A stretch of DNA of 64,000 nucleotides from Variovorax sp. IB41 (GCF_016405905.1 NZ_JAEFCB010000024.1:1-64000); one strand, 5' to 3'. Numbered from the stretch's first letter, positions 20,385-30,267 are shown. A program made the numbers and translations. Notes: generated by a model not told the origin, from the letters alone.

Positions 20385-22868
20385 GTGAGAACCACATCCC
20401 CATCGCGCAGACATGCGTGGCGCCGCAGCGCGGCCATCGTTGCCTTCGCGGGCATCTTCATGGCGGGCGCGCCGGCCTGGGCCCGGCGCGAGGCTCCGTC
20501 TGAACCGGCATCGACGGCAGCCTCGATCGACATCCGCCGTACAGCCGACGGCATTCCCCACGTGCGCGCCGACAGCTGGCGCGGCCTGGGCATCGGCTAC
20601 GGCCACGCACAGGCAGAGGACGCGCTGTGCACGCTGGCCGACCAGTTCGTCACGTTCAGGGGAGAGCGTTCGCTGCGCTTCGGTCCCGACGACAAACCGC
20701 CGACGCGCTCGACCTTCGGCCAGCCGAAGAACATCGATCTCGATTTCTTCTTCAAGGCCTTCGCGGACGCCGATGCCGTCGAAGCGTTTCGTCGCGAACA
20801 GCCGGCCGAGCTGAACGAACTCATCGCCGGCTACGCCGAGGGCTACAGCCGCTACGTGCGAACGCTCGCGACGCAAGCGCGGCGCGGCGGCAAGGCGCGC
20901 GCGCAGAACGCGTGCGCCGGGGCGCCCTGGGTCGGTGCCATCGAGCCGGACGACATCTATCGCCGCATGATCGCCGCCGGTCTTGCGGGCGGCTACGCGC
21001 GCTTCGTCTCCGAGATCGTCAATGCGAAGCCTGCTGCCACCGCCGCGGCGGCATCGCCCGCGCCGGCCGGCAAGCTTTCACTGCAATCGCGCCTGGACAT
21101 TCCCGTGGGCGACGTGCGCGGCATCGGCAGCAACGTGCTGGCCTTCGGCCAGGCGGCGGCCGGCGAGCGCGGCGGCAGCGTGCTGTTCGGCAATCCGCAC
21201 TGGTACTGGGGCGGGCCGGACCGCTTCTACCAGGTGCACCTCACGCTGCCGGGCAAGCTCGATGTGGCGGGCGTCTCGTTCCTGGGCATTCCGCTGATCA
21301 TGATCGGCTTCAACAACGACGTGGCGTGGAGCCACACGGTGTCGTCCGCGCGGCGCTTCGGCCTGTTCCAGCTCGCCCTCGATGCGAAGGACCCCACGCG
21401 CTACATCGTCGATGGCGTCTCCGAGCCGATGCGCGGCGTGCCGCTGGCGGTGCAGGTGCGCCACGCCGACGGCACCACCGGCACCGTGCGCCGCACGCTC
21501 TACCGCACGCGCTTCGGTCCGGTGATCGACCTGGGCGCGCAGAACGAGGCGCTGGGCTGGGGCGCCGGCACCGCGCTCGCGATGCGCGACGTCAATGCGG
21601 CAAACCACCGCATCTTTCGCAACTTCTTTCGCTGGGACCAGGCCAGCTCGCTCGACGATTTCATCGAGGTCCAGCGGCAGGAAGCGGCGGTGCCCTGGGT
21701 CACCACCACCGCCATCGGCCGCGGTGACGGCCGCGCGTGGTTCTCCGAAGTGGGCGCCGTGCCCAACGTGCCCGACGACCTGCGCGAGGCCTGCGCCACG
21801 CCGATGTCCAGGGCCTTCGCCGCCATCGACCCCGGCACGCCGTTTCTCGATGGCAGCCGTTCGGCCTGCGAATGGAAGACCGACGCGGCCGCCGTGCAGC
21901 GCGGCGCGATGCCGGCGGCGCAGATGCCCGGCCTGCTGCGCGAGGACTACGTCGCCAACATGAACGGCAGCTACTGGCTGGCCAATCCGGCGCAGCCGCT
22001 GGCCGGCTTCGCGTCGATCCTCGGCGGCGAGGGCCAGCCGCTCACGCTGCGCGGGCGCGAAGGGCACCGCATCGCGGCCGAGCTGGCCGGCGCGGGCGCC
22101 GGTTCCGCGCAAAGCCTCGCGCAGCGCGTGATGCGAACGACGCTCGAGGGGCGCGCCTATTCGGCGGACCAGTACAAAAAGCCACTGCTCGACCGCGCCT
22201 GCGTGCCGGGCCGCGTCGAGTTCAAGCCCGATGCCCAGGCCAGGGCGCGGACGGTGGATGTGCGCCCGGCCTGCCAGGTGCTTCGCAACTGGCCGAACCG
22301 CGCCGACGCCGCGGACCGCGGCGCGCTGCTGTGGGACGCCTTCTGGACGCGCCTGCAGCAGATTCCGGAAGCCGAGCTGTACGCCAAGGCGTTCTCGGCC
22401 GATGCGCCGCTGCGCACGCCGGCCGACGTGAACGCCGCGGACCCGCGCGTCGCGCAGGCCCTTGCGGGCGCGGCCGACGACATGCGGCGCCGGGGCTGGG
22501 CGCTCGACGCGCCGCTGGGCAGCCAGCGCTTCGCGCGCAGCGGGGGCCGCGAGGTCGCCCTGTTCGGCGGCTGCGACACCGAGGGCTATTTCGCCGTGTC
22601 GTGCAGCGCGGACGGCGACTACAAGGGCGACTACACCATGGGCCCCACGTCGCACGGCAACAGCTACCTGCAGGTCGTCTGGTTCGACGGGCGTGGCGTG
22701 CACGCGCGCACGCTGCTGGCGCACGGCGAAAAGGAAACGGCAGTGGCAGGCGGCCAGGGCGCCGCGCCGGTCGCGCGCTATGCGAAGAAGGACTGGCTGC
22801 GCTTTCCCTTCCGCGAGGAAGACATCGCGCGCGATCCGTCGCTGGTGCGCAAGACGCTGCGGCCCTGA
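20385..22868 (+). CDS. Penicillin-acylase-family N-terminal nucleophile hydrolase (PvdQ-like acylase)
   Basis: 827 aa with a Sec signal (about residues 1-34, ending PAWA-R). The family self-cleaves before a Ser that becomes the beta-subunit nucleophile; here Gly-Ser249-Asn in GIGSNVLAFG fits, followed by GNPHWYW and SHTVSSAR substrate-pocket motifs. Substrates in the family are beta-lactams, acyl-homoserine lactones and acylated siderophore precursors. Position at the end of the siderophore cluster favours removal of a fatty acyl tail from the exported peptide in the periplasm, as PvdQ does. GTG start with GAGGA upstream. It ends 13 bp from the convergent GST gene. Confidence 0.9.
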   Translation: MRTTSPSRRHAWRRSAAIVAFAGIFMAGAPAWARREAPSEPASTAASIDIRRTADGIPHVRADSWRGLGIGYGHAQAEDALCTLADQFVTFRGERSLRFGPDDKPPTRSTFGQPKNIDLDFFFKAFADADAVEAFRREQPAELNELIAGYAEGYSRYVRTLATQARRGGKARAQNACAGAPWVGAIEPDDIYRRMIAAGLAGGYARFVSEIVNAKPAATAAAASPAPAGKLSLQSRLDIPVGDVRGIGSNVLAFGQAAAGERGGSVLFGNPHWYWGGPDRFYQVHLTLPGKLDVAGVSFLGIPLIMIGFNNDVAWSHTVSSARRFGLFQLALDAKDPTRYIVDGVSEPMRGVPLAVQVRHADGTTGTVRRTLYRTRFGPVIDLGAQNEALGWGAGTALAMRDVNAANHRIFRNFFRWDQASSLDDFIEVQRQEAAVPWVTTTAIGRGDGRAWFSEVGAVPNVPDDLREACATPMSRAFAAIDPGTPFLDGSRSACEWKTDAAAVQRGAMPAAQMPGLLREDYVANMNGSYWLANPAQPLAGFASILGGEGQPLTLRGREGHRIAAELAGAGAGSAQSLAQRVMRTTLEGRAYSADQYKKPLLDRACVPGRVEFKPDAQARARTVDVRPACQVLRNWPNRADAADRGALLWDAFWTRLQQIPEAELYAKAFSADAPLRTPADVNAADPRVAQALAGAADDMRRRGWALDAPLGSQRFARSGGREVALFGGCDTEGYFAVSCSADGDYKGDYTMGPTSHGNSYLQVVWFDGRGVHARTLLAHGEKETAVAGGQGAAPVARYAKKDWLRFPFREEDIARDPSLVRKTLRP

Positions 22869-22881
22869 AGGCCGGCCGCGG

Positions 22882-23586
22882 TCAGCCGCGCTTGGGAATG
22901 TTCAATCCCGCTACGACCGCCGGCCGCGCGACGAACGCTTCGAGCACGCGCGCGACGTTCTTGAAATCCTTGAAGCCCACCAGGTCGCCCGCTTCGTAGA
23001 AGCCGATCAGGTTGCGGATCCACGGGAACGAGGCGATGTCGGCGATGGTGTAGTCGTCGCCCATGATCCACGCGCGATTCGCCAGGTGCTTGTCGAGCAC
23101 GCCGAGCAGGCGCTTCGACTCGGCCACGTACCGGTCGCGCGGGCGCTTGTCTTCGTAGTCCTTGCCGGCGAACTTGTTGAAGAAGCCCAGCTGGCCGAAC
23201 ATCGGCCCGATGCCGCCCATCTGGAACATCACCCACTGGATGGTTTCGTAGCGGCCGGCGGCGTCCTGCGGCATGAACTTGCCGGTCTTCTCGGCGAGAT
23301 AGACGAGGATCGCGCCCGACTCGAACAGCGCGAGCGGCTTGCCGCCCGGGCCGTCGGGGTCCAGGATCGCCGGGATCTTGTTGTTCGGGTTGAGCGACAG
23401 GAACTCCGGCGACATCTGGTCCTGCGTCTCGAAGCTCACCAGGTGTGGCTCGTAGGCGAGGCCGGTTTCCTCCAGCATGATCGACACCTTCACGCCGTTG
23501 GGCGTGGGCAGCGAGTACAGCTGCAGGCGTTCAGGGTGCTGGGCTGGCCATTTCTTGGTGATGGGAAAGCTCGAGAGATCGGTCAT
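22882..23586 (-). CDS. Nu-class glutathione S-transferase (YfcG/YghU-like)
   Basis: 234 aa. Thioredoxin-fold N-terminal domain with SLPTPNGVKVSIMLEE, PNNKIPAI and FESGAILVYLAEK, then the helical GST domain (YTIADIASFPW). TPNG near the start and the absence of a catalytic Cys/Ser/Tyr at the usual place are typical of nu-class proteins, which act as GSH-dependent disulfide oxidoreductases and peroxidases. It stands alone: the siderophore cluster ends just before it on the other strand, and a terminator lies upstream. Confidence 0.9.
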   Translation of the reverse strand: MTDLSSFPITKKWPAQHPERLQLYSLPTPNGVKVSIMLEETGLAYEPHLVSFETQDQMSPEFLSLNPNNKIPAILDPDGPGGKPLALFESGAILVYLAEKTGKFMPQDAAGRYETIQWVMFQMGGIGPMFGQLGFFNKFAGKDYEDKRPRDRYVAESKRLLGVLDKHLANRAWIMGDDYTIADIASFPWIRNLIGFYEAGDLVGFKDFKNVARVLEAFVARPAVVAGLNIPKRG

Positions 23587-23596
23587 GGGTGTTCCT

Positions 23597-23636
23597 GAAA
23601 AAGCGCAAGCGGGGGATTCTGCCCCCGCTGCGTTTC
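23597..23636 (-). terminator. Rho-independent terminator of the PhnD-like gene
   Basis: Stem AGCGGGGG/CCCCCGCT with a 6-nt loop; read on the minus strand it is followed by TGCGCTTTTTC, giving a T5 run, with a further weak GAAACGC-type outer pairing. Confidence 0.8.
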
Positions 23637-23653
23637 AGGTGCCCGGTGTCGGA

Positions 23654-23690
23654 TGCCCTCAGGTGCCCTCAGGTGCCCTCAGATGCCCAG
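23654..23690. repeat. 10-bp tandem repeat across the end of the PhnD-like gene
   Basis: TGCCCTCAGG is present three times plus a partial copy; the minus-strand stop codon lies inside it, so each unit supplies an in-frame or near-frame TGA and copy change would hardly alter the protein. Confidence 0.85.
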
Positions 23691-24512
23691 CCAGCGCATC
23701 GTGTCCGCCTCTGCATCGCCCGATGCGGGAACGAAGGCCGTGTAGTTCGCCGCGGCGAGCGCGCGCTTGCCGGCATCGCTCTGGCTGAGCCCGATCAGCG
23801 TCTCGCGCACCGTGGCCGCGACGGCGGCATCGGTCTTGGTGGACAGGAGCCACTGCTTGACGGGCACGGCCCGCGATTCCGCGCAGACCTTGCCGCCGCC
23901 GTCGGTCCAGGTCTTGACCACGCCCGCCGACGCGGTGGCGCCGTAGGCGGCAAAGCCGTTGGTCACGTAGAAGGGCACGGCGTCCTGGAAGCGCGTGTTG
24001 GTCACCTTGACCGCCGACTCCGCCACGCCGTGCTCGCGCAGCATCGCGCGCGTGATCACCGAGGTGATCGAGTCCACGTCGGGCAGCACCAGGCTCTTGC
24101 CCGCCACGTCCTTCCAGTTGGAGATGGGCTGCTGCTTGCACAGGAACGAGACCTTGTAGTCGGTGAAGCCCGCGGTCCAGGCCACCGCCTTGTAGTTGCC
24201 CGACTTGATGCCCTCCAGCGCCACGTGCGCGGGGTGGATGAAGACCAGGTCGACTTCCTTCTTCTTCATGGCCTCGCGCGCGCTGTTGTACGAGATCAGC
24301 ACCTTCACCGTCACCGGCTGCTTGAGCGCCTTGCTCAGGGCTTCGGCAATGAGCTCGAAGCGCGGCGCGATCTGCGCCTCGGTGACCTGGTAGCTCACGC
24401 CTTCGGTCACGCCGATCACCAGCGCGTGGGCCGAGGCGCCGGCCGTGACGAGGAGCGCCGCCAGAGCGCGCGCGGCCGTGCGAAGCGACGGGGAAAGGGG
24501 GCGGAGTTGCAT
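23679..24512 (-). CDS. PhnD-like periplasmic substrate-binding protein
   Basis: 277 aa with a Sec signal (LRTAARALAALLVTAGASA-HA). It has the phosphonate/phosphite-binding fold features YNSAREAMKKKEVDLVFIHPAHVALEG and GKSLVLPDVDSITS; many orphan members bind other small anions or act as sensors. No ABC permease or ATPase gene is adjacent, so the transporter partner is elsewhere or the protein has a sensory role. Divergent from the MFS gene across 252 bp. Start at the ATG at 24512, which begins the signal peptide. Confidence 0.85.
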   Translation of the reverse strand: MQLRPLSPSLRTAARALAALLVTAGASAHALVIGVTEGVSYQVTEAQIAPRFELIAEALSKALKQPVTVKVLISYNSAREAMKKKEVDLVFIHPAHVALEGIKSGNYKAVAWTAGFTDYKVSFLCKQQPISNWKDVAGKSLVLPDVDSITSVITRAMLREHGVAESAVKVTNTRFQDAVPFYVTNGFAAYGATASAGVVKTWTDGGGKVCAESRAVPVKQWLLSTKTDAAVAATVRETLIGLSQSDAGKRALAAANYTAFVPASGDAEADTMRWLGI

Positions 24513-24764
24513 CGAGAGCTTTCTTTCGGATTGTGGCCAGATTGTTACAACATGTTTGTTCCGATCATAGACAGCCGAAAGGGCGGCGGCCTCACGGGTT
24601 AGTACTAAGGGCAACAGTTTTGCGGCAACCGCGCAACGCCCGCAGCTATCTCGTTCGGAGATACGCAGGTCTTCAATCCATATGAATCTTGCGCGTTAAC
24701 CCGCTGCGGCGAGGCCGGGTGGCGCCGCGACCATCGTCTGCACAACGAAAGCGAGACACCACCC
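24513..24764. promoter_or_regulatory. Divergent promoter region with two dyads
   Basis: AT-richer than the surroundings. ACAACATGTTTGT at 24547-24559 is a near-palindrome and TATCTC-GTTCG-GAGATA at 24647-24663 a perfect 6-bp-arm inverted repeat; both are candidate operators for the binding-protein or MFS promoter. No clear -35/-10 pair identified. Confidence 0.45.
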
Positions 24765-26084
24765 ATGAGCACTCCCGCAATGACACAGCCCTACGAGGGC
24801 CGCTTCGACAGCACCTCCGACGCGGTCTACCGCAAGGTCAGCTGGCGCCTGATTCCGCTGCTGTTCCTCTGCTACATCGTGGCCTACCTGGACCGCGTGA
24901 ACGTCGGCTTCGCCAAGCTGCAGATGCAGGGCGACCTGCAGTTCAGCGAGGCGGTGTATGGCCTGGGTGCAGGCATCTTCTTCGTCGGCTACTTCCTCTT
25001 CGAGGTGCCGAGCAACGTGGTGCTGCACCGCGTGGGCGCGCGCCGCTGGATCGCGCGGATCATGGTCACCTGGGGCCTCCTGTCGGCAGCCACGATGTTC
25101 GTGAGTTCGCCGATGTCGTTCTACGTCATTCGCTTCTTGCTCGGCGCGGCCGAGGCGGGCTTCTTCCCCGGGATCATCCTGTACCTCACCTACTGGTACC
25201 CGGCCGCGCGGCGCGGCAAGGCGACCTCGCTGTTCCTCGCGGCGATTCCGTTCGCGGGCATCCTGGGCGGGCCGATCTCGGGCTGGATATTGCAGGGCAT
25301 GAACGGCGTGCACGGCTGGGCGGGATGGCAGTGGCTCTTCCTGCTGCAGGGCCTGCCGACCGTGGCGCTCGGCGTGGTCGTGTGGCGCTACCTGGACGAC
25401 CGCGTGAAGGACGCGCAATGGCTCACGCCGGCCGAGCGCGAGCTCATCGCCCGCGACATCGCGGCCGAAGACGCGGGCAAGCCGGAAGCGAAGATCCTCA
25501 CCGTGCTCGCCAACCCGCGCGTGTGGCTCTTGGCGCTGGTGTACTTCTCGTTCGTCTCGGGGCTCTACGGCATCTCGTTCTGGCTGCCGAGCATCATCAA
25601 GGCGATCGGCGTGAAGGGTGCGCTGGACATCGGCCTGGTGAGCGCCATCCCCTGGGCCTTCGGCGTCGTCGCGATGTACCTGGTGGCGCGCAGTGCCGAC
25701 CGGCGCCTGGAGTACCGCTGGCACAGCGCCATCGCGGCCGTGGTCGGCGCCGTCGGGCTGGTGCTGAGCGTGGCCTTCCACGGCAACGCGGTGTATGCGA
25801 TGGCCGGGCTCACGCTCGCCACGATGGGCATCATGGCGACGCTGCCGATCTTCTGGGGCATGCCCACTGCGTTCCTCGGCGGCGCGGCGGCCGCGGCGGG
25901 CATCGCCTTCATCAATTCCTTCGGCAACCTCTCGGGCTTCAGCGCGCCTTTCATGATCGGCCTGATCAAGGACGCGACGCAGAGCACCGACGCGGGCCTG
26001 CACATGCTGGCCGCGCTGCTCGTCATCGGCACGGTGCTCGTGCTTTTCGTCAAGCCGCCAGCCGCTTCGTCCCTCAAGCGCTGA
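24765..26084 (+). CDS. MFS transporter, anion:cation symporter (ACS) family
   Basis: 439 aa, about 12 hydrophobic segments. The opening AYLDRVNVGFAKLQM after TM1 and the conserved GxFPGIILYLTYWYP-type region (FFPGIILYLTYWYPAARRGKA) mark the ACS/tartrate-phthalate-glucarate transporter group that imports organic anions with protons. It begins a plus-strand group with an FAD oxidoreductase and a tannase-like esterase, so the substrate is probably a hydroxy- or aromatic acid released or oxidised by those enzymes. Confidence 0.9.
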   Translation: MSTPAMTQPYEGRFDSTSDAVYRKVSWRLIPLLFLCYIVAYLDRVNVGFAKLQMQGDLQFSEAVYGLGAGIFFVGYFLFEVPSNVVLHRVGARRWIARIMVTWGLLSAATMFVSSPMSFYVIRFLLGAAEAGFFPGIILYLTYWYPAARRGKATSLFLAAIPFAGILGGPISGWILQGMNGVHGWAGWQWLFLLQGLPTVALGVVVWRYLDDRVKDAQWLTPAERELIARDIAAEDAGKPEAKILTVLANPRVWLLALVYFSFVSGLYGISFWLPSIIKAIGVKGALDIGLVSAIPWAFGVVAMYLVARSADRRLEYRWHSAIAAVVGAVGLVLSVAFHGNAVYAMAGLTLATMGIMATLPIFWGMPTAFLGGAAAAAGIAFINSFGNLSGFSAPFMIGLIKDATQSTDAGLHMLAALLVIGTVLVLFVKPPAASSLKR

Positions 26085-26147
26085 GGCGATCCCCGCACCG
26101 CGGCATTCGCCCGCGGTGCTTCTCCAGAGTTCAGGAAAGAAGACCCC

Positions 26148-27593
26148 ATGGATGCGGTTGTGAGTTCCCCTGCGCGCGCGAAACGCCGCGCCCCCTCGAG
26201 CGAGCTGCTCGCGCTGCTGCAGCGCCGCTTCGGCGAACGCTGCTCGACCAGCCAGGCCGTGCTGCTGCAGCACGGCACCGACGAATCGGCGTACCTGCCG
26301 CAGCCGCCCGACGCGGTCGTCTTCGTGCAGAGCACCGACGAGGTGGCCTTCGTCGTCAGGGCCTGTGCGCGGGAGCGCGTGCCGGTCATCGGCTTCGGCG
26401 TGGGCTCGTCGGTCGAAGGGCACCTGCTCGCGGTGGAGGGCGGCGTGTGCGTCGACTTCTCGCAGATGAACAAGGTGCTGGCCATCCGCCCCGGCGACCT
26501 CACGGCCACGGTCGAGGCGGGCGTGACGCGGGGGCAACTGAACGCGGCGCTGCTGGAGACCGGCTTCTTCTTCTCCGTCGATCCGGGGGCGGACGCCTCC
26601 ATCGGCGGCATGGTCGCGACGGCGGCCTCGGGCACGAACACCGTGCGCTACGGCACGATGCGCGACAACCTCCTGAGCCTCACGGTGGTCACCGCGAACG
26701 GCGACGTGGTGCGCACCGCATCGCAGGCGCGCAAGAGCTCGGCGGGCTACAACCTCACGCAGCTGTACTGCGGCTCCGAAGGCACGCTGGGCCTCATCAC
26801 CGAGGTGACCGTGCGGCTGCATCCGCACCCCGAGGCCTATGCGGCGGCGGTGGTGCATTTCCCGACGGTGGCGGCTGCGGTCGATTGCGTGATCGAGTCG
26901 ATCCAGATGGGCGTGCCGCTCGCGCGTGCCGAGATGCTGGACGCGCTCACCATCCGCGCCGTCAACGCGCACAGCCGCACCGCGCTCGCCGAGAACCCCA
27001 CGCTGTTCCTCGAATTCGGCGCAAGCAAGACGCAGATCGACGAGCAGTCGGACATCGTGCGCGAGATCGCGGCCAATCACGGCGGCGGCGAGTTCCAGTG
27101 GGCCCATCTGCAGGAGGAGCGATCGCGCCTCTGGACGCCGCGCCACCACGCCTACTTCGCGTGCCTGCAGCTGAAGGCCGGCAGCCGCAGCCTCACCACC
27201 GATGCCTGCGTGCCGCTCTCGGCGCTCGCGCAGTGCGTGGAAGAAACGCAGGCCGACATCGCCGAGCATGGCCTGCTCGCGCCCGTGTTCGGCCACGTGG
27301 GCGACGGCAATTTCCATTGCCTTGTGCTGGTCGATCCGAACGACGCGGCCGAGAACGAAGCCGCCGAAGACTTCAGCCACCGGCTCGTGCAGCGCGCGCT
27401 GCGCCATGGCGGCACATCGACCGGCGAGCACGGCGTGGGCCTTCACAAGATGCAGTACCTCGTCGAGGAACACGGCGTGCACACCGTCGGGCTGATGCGC
27501 GCCATCAAGCAGGCGCTGGACCCGCATGACATCTTCAACCCCGGAAAGATCATCGGCCCGGCCGAGGCTGTCCACACCCACCAGGAGACATGA
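26148..27593 (+). CDS. FAD-linked 2-hydroxyacid dehydrogenase (D-lactate dehydrogenase/GlcD type)
   Basis: 481 aa. N-terminal FAD_binding_4 domain (PVIGFGVGSSVEGH, DPGADASIGGMVATAASGTN, GTLGLITEVTVRLHP) and C-terminal FAD-oxidase domain with GHVGDGNFHCLVLVDP and GTSTGEHGVGLHKM. Such enzymes oxidise D-2-hydroxyacids such as D-lactate or glycolate and pass electrons to cytochrome or quinone. AGGAAAGAAG precedes the ATG. It lies 63 bp after the MFS gene and 3 bp before the tannase gene, so it is probably co-transcribed; the natural substrate is likely the acid carried by the MFS protein. Confidence 0.9.
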   Translation: MDAVVSSPARAKRRAPSSELLALLQRRFGERCSTSQAVLLQHGTDESAYLPQPPDAVVFVQSTDEVAFVVRACARERVPVIGFGVGSSVEGHLLAVEGGVCVDFSQMNKVLAIRPGDLTATVEAGVTRGQLNAALLETGFFFSVDPGADASIGGMVATAASGTNTVRYGTMRDNLLSLTVVTANGDVVRTASQARKSSAGYNLTQLYCGSEGTLGLITEVTVRLHPHPEAYAAAVVHFPTVAAAVDCVIESIQMGVPLARAEMLDALTIRAVNAHSRTALAENPTLFLEFGASKTQIDEQSDIVREIAANHGGGEFQWAHLQEERSRLWTPRHHAYFACLQLKAGSRSLTTDACVPLSALAQCVEETQADIAEHGLLAPVFGHVGDGNFHCLVLVDPNDAAENEAAEDFSHRLVQRALRHGGTSTGEHGVGLHKMQYLVEEHGVHTVGLMRAIKQALDPHDIFNPGKIIGPAEAVHTHQET

Positions 27594-27596
27594 AAA

Positions 27597-29222
27597 ATGA
27601 ACACCAGGCACACGCTCACCGCGATCGCGGTCGTCATGTTTGCGGCCGGTTGCGGCGGAGGCGGGGCCAACGGGGGCTTCTCGCCGCTGCTGCCTCCGGC
27701 CGCTCCTCCCGCACCGCCTCCCGCTGCACCGCCGCCGCCAGCCATGTCGCTCGCCGAGAAATGCCCCACGCTGAAGGGGCAGACGCTGGCAGGCGGCGCG
27801 GTCGCCATCGACGATGCGAAGCTCGTCGCCGCATCGGCGCCGCAGCCCGAGTACTGCGTGGTGACCGCGAGCTTCAAGGGCTCCGCGCTGCGCTTCGAGG
27901 CGCGCCTTCCCACCGCGGATTGGAACGGCAAGCTCGCCTTCATCGGCGGCGGCGGCTTCGATGGCCAGATGCCCACGGCCACCGCGGCGCAGTTCAGCGA
28001 ATCGATCTTCACCGAGCGCTACGCGACCGTCGGCACCAACGGCGGCTATGACTACCCGGGCGCGACAGATCTGAACTACTTCAAGGGCGAGTTCGCGCTC
28101 GACGATGCCAAGCTGCTTGACTTCACCCAGCAGTCCGAGCACCGCGCGCTGCCGCCGGGCAAGGAGGTGATCGCGCAGTTCTTCGGCACCGCGCCCACGC
28201 GCAGCTACTTCGAAGGCTGCTCGATGGGCGGGCACGACGCGATGATGCAGGCCCAGCGCTTTCCCGACGACTTCGACGGCATCGTGGCGCGCGCGCCGGC
28301 CGGCAACATCATGGGCCTGTTCATGCAGTTCAACCGCATCGCCAAGCAGGTGCGCGTGCCGGCCAATACGCTGAATCCGGCCAAGCAGACGCTGCTGGCC
28401 AACGCGGTGCTCGCGCAATGCGACGGGCTCGACGGCGTGGCGGACGGCATCATCTCCAAGCCCGCGGCATGCACCTTCGATGCGACGGCGCTGCGCTGCG
28501 CGGCCGGTGCGGACACGGGCGACAGTTGCCTGTCGGATGCGCAGATCGCCACCGTCAACACCATCACCTCGCCGGTCGCGACGTCGGATGGCGCGTGGTC
28601 GCACGCGGGCTACAACTTCGGCGCGGAGAACTCGCCCAAGGGCTGGGGCGAGTACATCTGGCCGCAGGCGGCATTTGGCGGCGCGTCGGTGCAGGGCCTG
28701 TTCTCCGATGGCTTCGTGCGCTCGTTCATCACGCGCGATGCGGCCTTCGACACCAGCACCTGGAATGCGGACCAGTGGCTCGCGCGCATGGGCGTCATCG
28801 GCGGCCTGTTCAGCGCGGCCGATCCGGATCTGAATCGGCTGCATGCGCACGGCGCGAAGCTGATCATGTGGAACGGCACCAACGACACCTCGGTGAGCGC
28901 GCGCGACAACGCGCATTACTACGAGCAGGTGGTGAGCACCCTGGGCGCGCAGAAGGCGGACGAGACGGTCGAGCTGTTCCTTGCGCCCGGCGTGGGCCAT
29001 TGCTTCGGCGGCGCGGGGCCCGACAAGGTCGACCTGCTCAAGGCGATGTCCACCTGGGTGGAGCAGGGCGTGCCCGCCTCGGCGCAGAAGCTGGTGCACC
29101 GCAAGGTCGATGCGGCAGGCGCCACCACGATGGCGCGCCCGATGTGCAAGTACCCCGCGTACCCGCGCTACAAGGGCGCGGGCGACGTGAACGATGCGGC
29201 GAGCTTCGATTGCGTGAATTGA
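27597..29222 (+). CDS. Tannase/feruloyl esterase-family lipoprotein
   Basis: 541 aa. Lipoprotein signal (VVMFAAGC-G) then a Gly/Pro/Ala linker (about 20-45) and a tannase domain: nucleophile elbow EGCSMGG, Asp in NGTNDTSV and His in GVGHCFGG, with the cysteine pair next to Ser and His that is the family CS-D-HC hallmark. It hydrolyses ester bonds of phenolic acids (gallate, ferulate, mono-terephthalate-like esters) at the cell surface or periplasm. It follows the FAD enzyme by 3 bp; its ribosome site AGGAG is inside the previous gene. Exact ester unknown. Confidence 0.9.
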   Translation: MNTRHTLTAIAVVMFAAGCGGGGANGGFSPLLPPAAPPAPPPAAPPPPAMSLAEKCPTLKGQTLAGGAVAIDDAKLVAASAPQPEYCVVTASFKGSALRFEARLPTADWNGKLAFIGGGGFDGQMPTATAAQFSESIFTERYATVGTNGGYDYPGATDLNYFKGEFALDDAKLLDFTQQSEHRALPPGKEVIAQFFGTAPTRSYFEGCSMGGHDAMMQAQRFPDDFDGIVARAPAGNIMGLFMQFNRIAKQVRVPANTLNPAKQTLLANAVLAQCDGLDGVADGIISKPAACTFDATALRCAAGADTGDSCLSDAQIATVNTITSPVATSDGAWSHAGYNFGAENSPKGWGEYIWPQAAFGGASVQGLFSDGFVRSFITRDAAFDTSTWNADQWLARMGVIGGLFSAADPDLNRLHAHGAKLIMWNGTNDTSVSARDNAHYYEQVVSTLGAQKADETVELFLAPGVGHCFGGAGPDKVDLLKAMSTWVEQGVPASAQKLVHRKVDAAGATTMARPMCKYPAYPRYKGAGDVNDAASFDCVN

Positions 29223-29301
29223 AGGGGCGCACAGAAAAACCGTCACCCTAGAATGACCGGCCGCCCCTGCACCCCCGCAGCGTGCGGCCGGAGACACGCC
29301 G

Positions 29302-30267
29302 ATGGAGTTGCGCCAGTTCAAGTATTTCGTCGCCATCGTCGATTGCGGCAGCCTCTCGCGCGCGGCCCAGCAGCTCTTCGTGGCGCAGTCGGCGCTCAGC
29401 AAGCAGATGGCCGAGCTCGAAGGCGAGCTGGGCACCCAGCTGCTGCTGCGCAGCCGCAACGGCGTGGCCGTCACCGAAGCGGGCAAGGTCTTCTACGAAT
29501 ACGCGCAGGGCATCACCAAGCAGGTGGGCGATGCGAAGGCCGCGGTGCATGTGGCGGCCGATTCGGTGGTCGGCTCGGTGGTGGCCGCGCTGCCGCAGAG
29601 CGTGTCGCCGATGATCGCGCTGCCGCTCATGCGCGCGGCCGCCAGGCGCTACCCCGACGTGGTGTTTCACCTCAACGAAGAGCTCACCGGCAACATGGCC
29701 GACCAGCTGCTGCGTGGCCGCGTCGACGTGGCGATCTTCTCGCCCACCATGCCCGCCGAAGACATCGCCTTCACGCCGCTCGTCGAAGAGGATTTCGTCT
29801 TTCTCGAATCGCCGCAAGACCCGCGCGCCTTGCCGCCGGGCGACGTGAGCATCGCGCAGGCCACGGCGCGTCCGCTGGTGTGGCCCGCCAATGCGCATGG
29901 CCACTGCACGCGCTGGCTGGTGGATGCGGTGCTCGAGGCGGCGGGCCAGCCGGCGGCGCGCGTTGCCGCGGAAATCAACTCGGTCTACACGCTCAAGGCC
30001 GCGGTGGAAGCGGGGCTCGGCGCGACCATCATGCCGCTCGGCCTCGCGCAGCGCGAGGTGCGCGAAGACCGCTTGCGGGCGCACCGCATCGATTCGCCCG
30101 CGATGTTCCGAACGCTCGGGCTGTGCGTGTCGGTGCACCTGCCGACGACCAATGCGAAGCGTGCGATCTGCACGTTGATCAGCGACGTGATTCGCGACCT
30201 GTGCACCAGCGGCCAGTGGGAAGGCACGCGGCTGGCGGCACCGGCCGGCAAGCCGAAACGGGCCTAG
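29302..30267 (+). CDS. LysR-family transcriptional regulator
   Basis: 321 aa. N-terminal winged HTH (MELRQFKYFVAIVDCGSLSRAAQQLFVAQSALSKQMAELE) and C-terminal effector domain. The Nac/Cbl-like wording (QFKYFV, SALSKQ) is typical of regulators of aromatic acid and nitrogen/sulfur genes. A TAGAAT -10-like hexamer is at 29249. It lies 79 bp downstream of the tannase on the same strand, so it may control the MFS-FAD-tannase group from within the unit rather than divergently. Confidence 0.92.
   Translation: MELRQFKYFVAIVDCGSLSRAAQQLFVAQSALSKQMAELEGELGTQLLLRSRNGVAVTEAGKVFYEYAQGITKQVGDAKAAVHVAADSVVGSVVAALPQSVSPMIALPLMRAAARRYPDVVFHLNEELTGNMADQLLRGRVDVAIFSPTMPAEDIAFTPLVEEDFVFLESPQDPRALPPGDVSIAQATARPLVWPANAHGHCTRWLVDAVLEAAGQPAARVAAEINSVYTLKAAVEAGLGATIMPLGLAQREVREDRLRAHRIDSPAMFRTLGLCVSVHLPTTNAKRAICTLISDVIRDLCTSGQWEGTRLAAPAGKPKRA

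Noticed and set aside
24696..29486. A 1596-codon minus-strand frame over the MFS, FAD oxidoreductase and tannase genes
   Set aside because: Same artefact; three plus-strand families with full motifs occupy the region.
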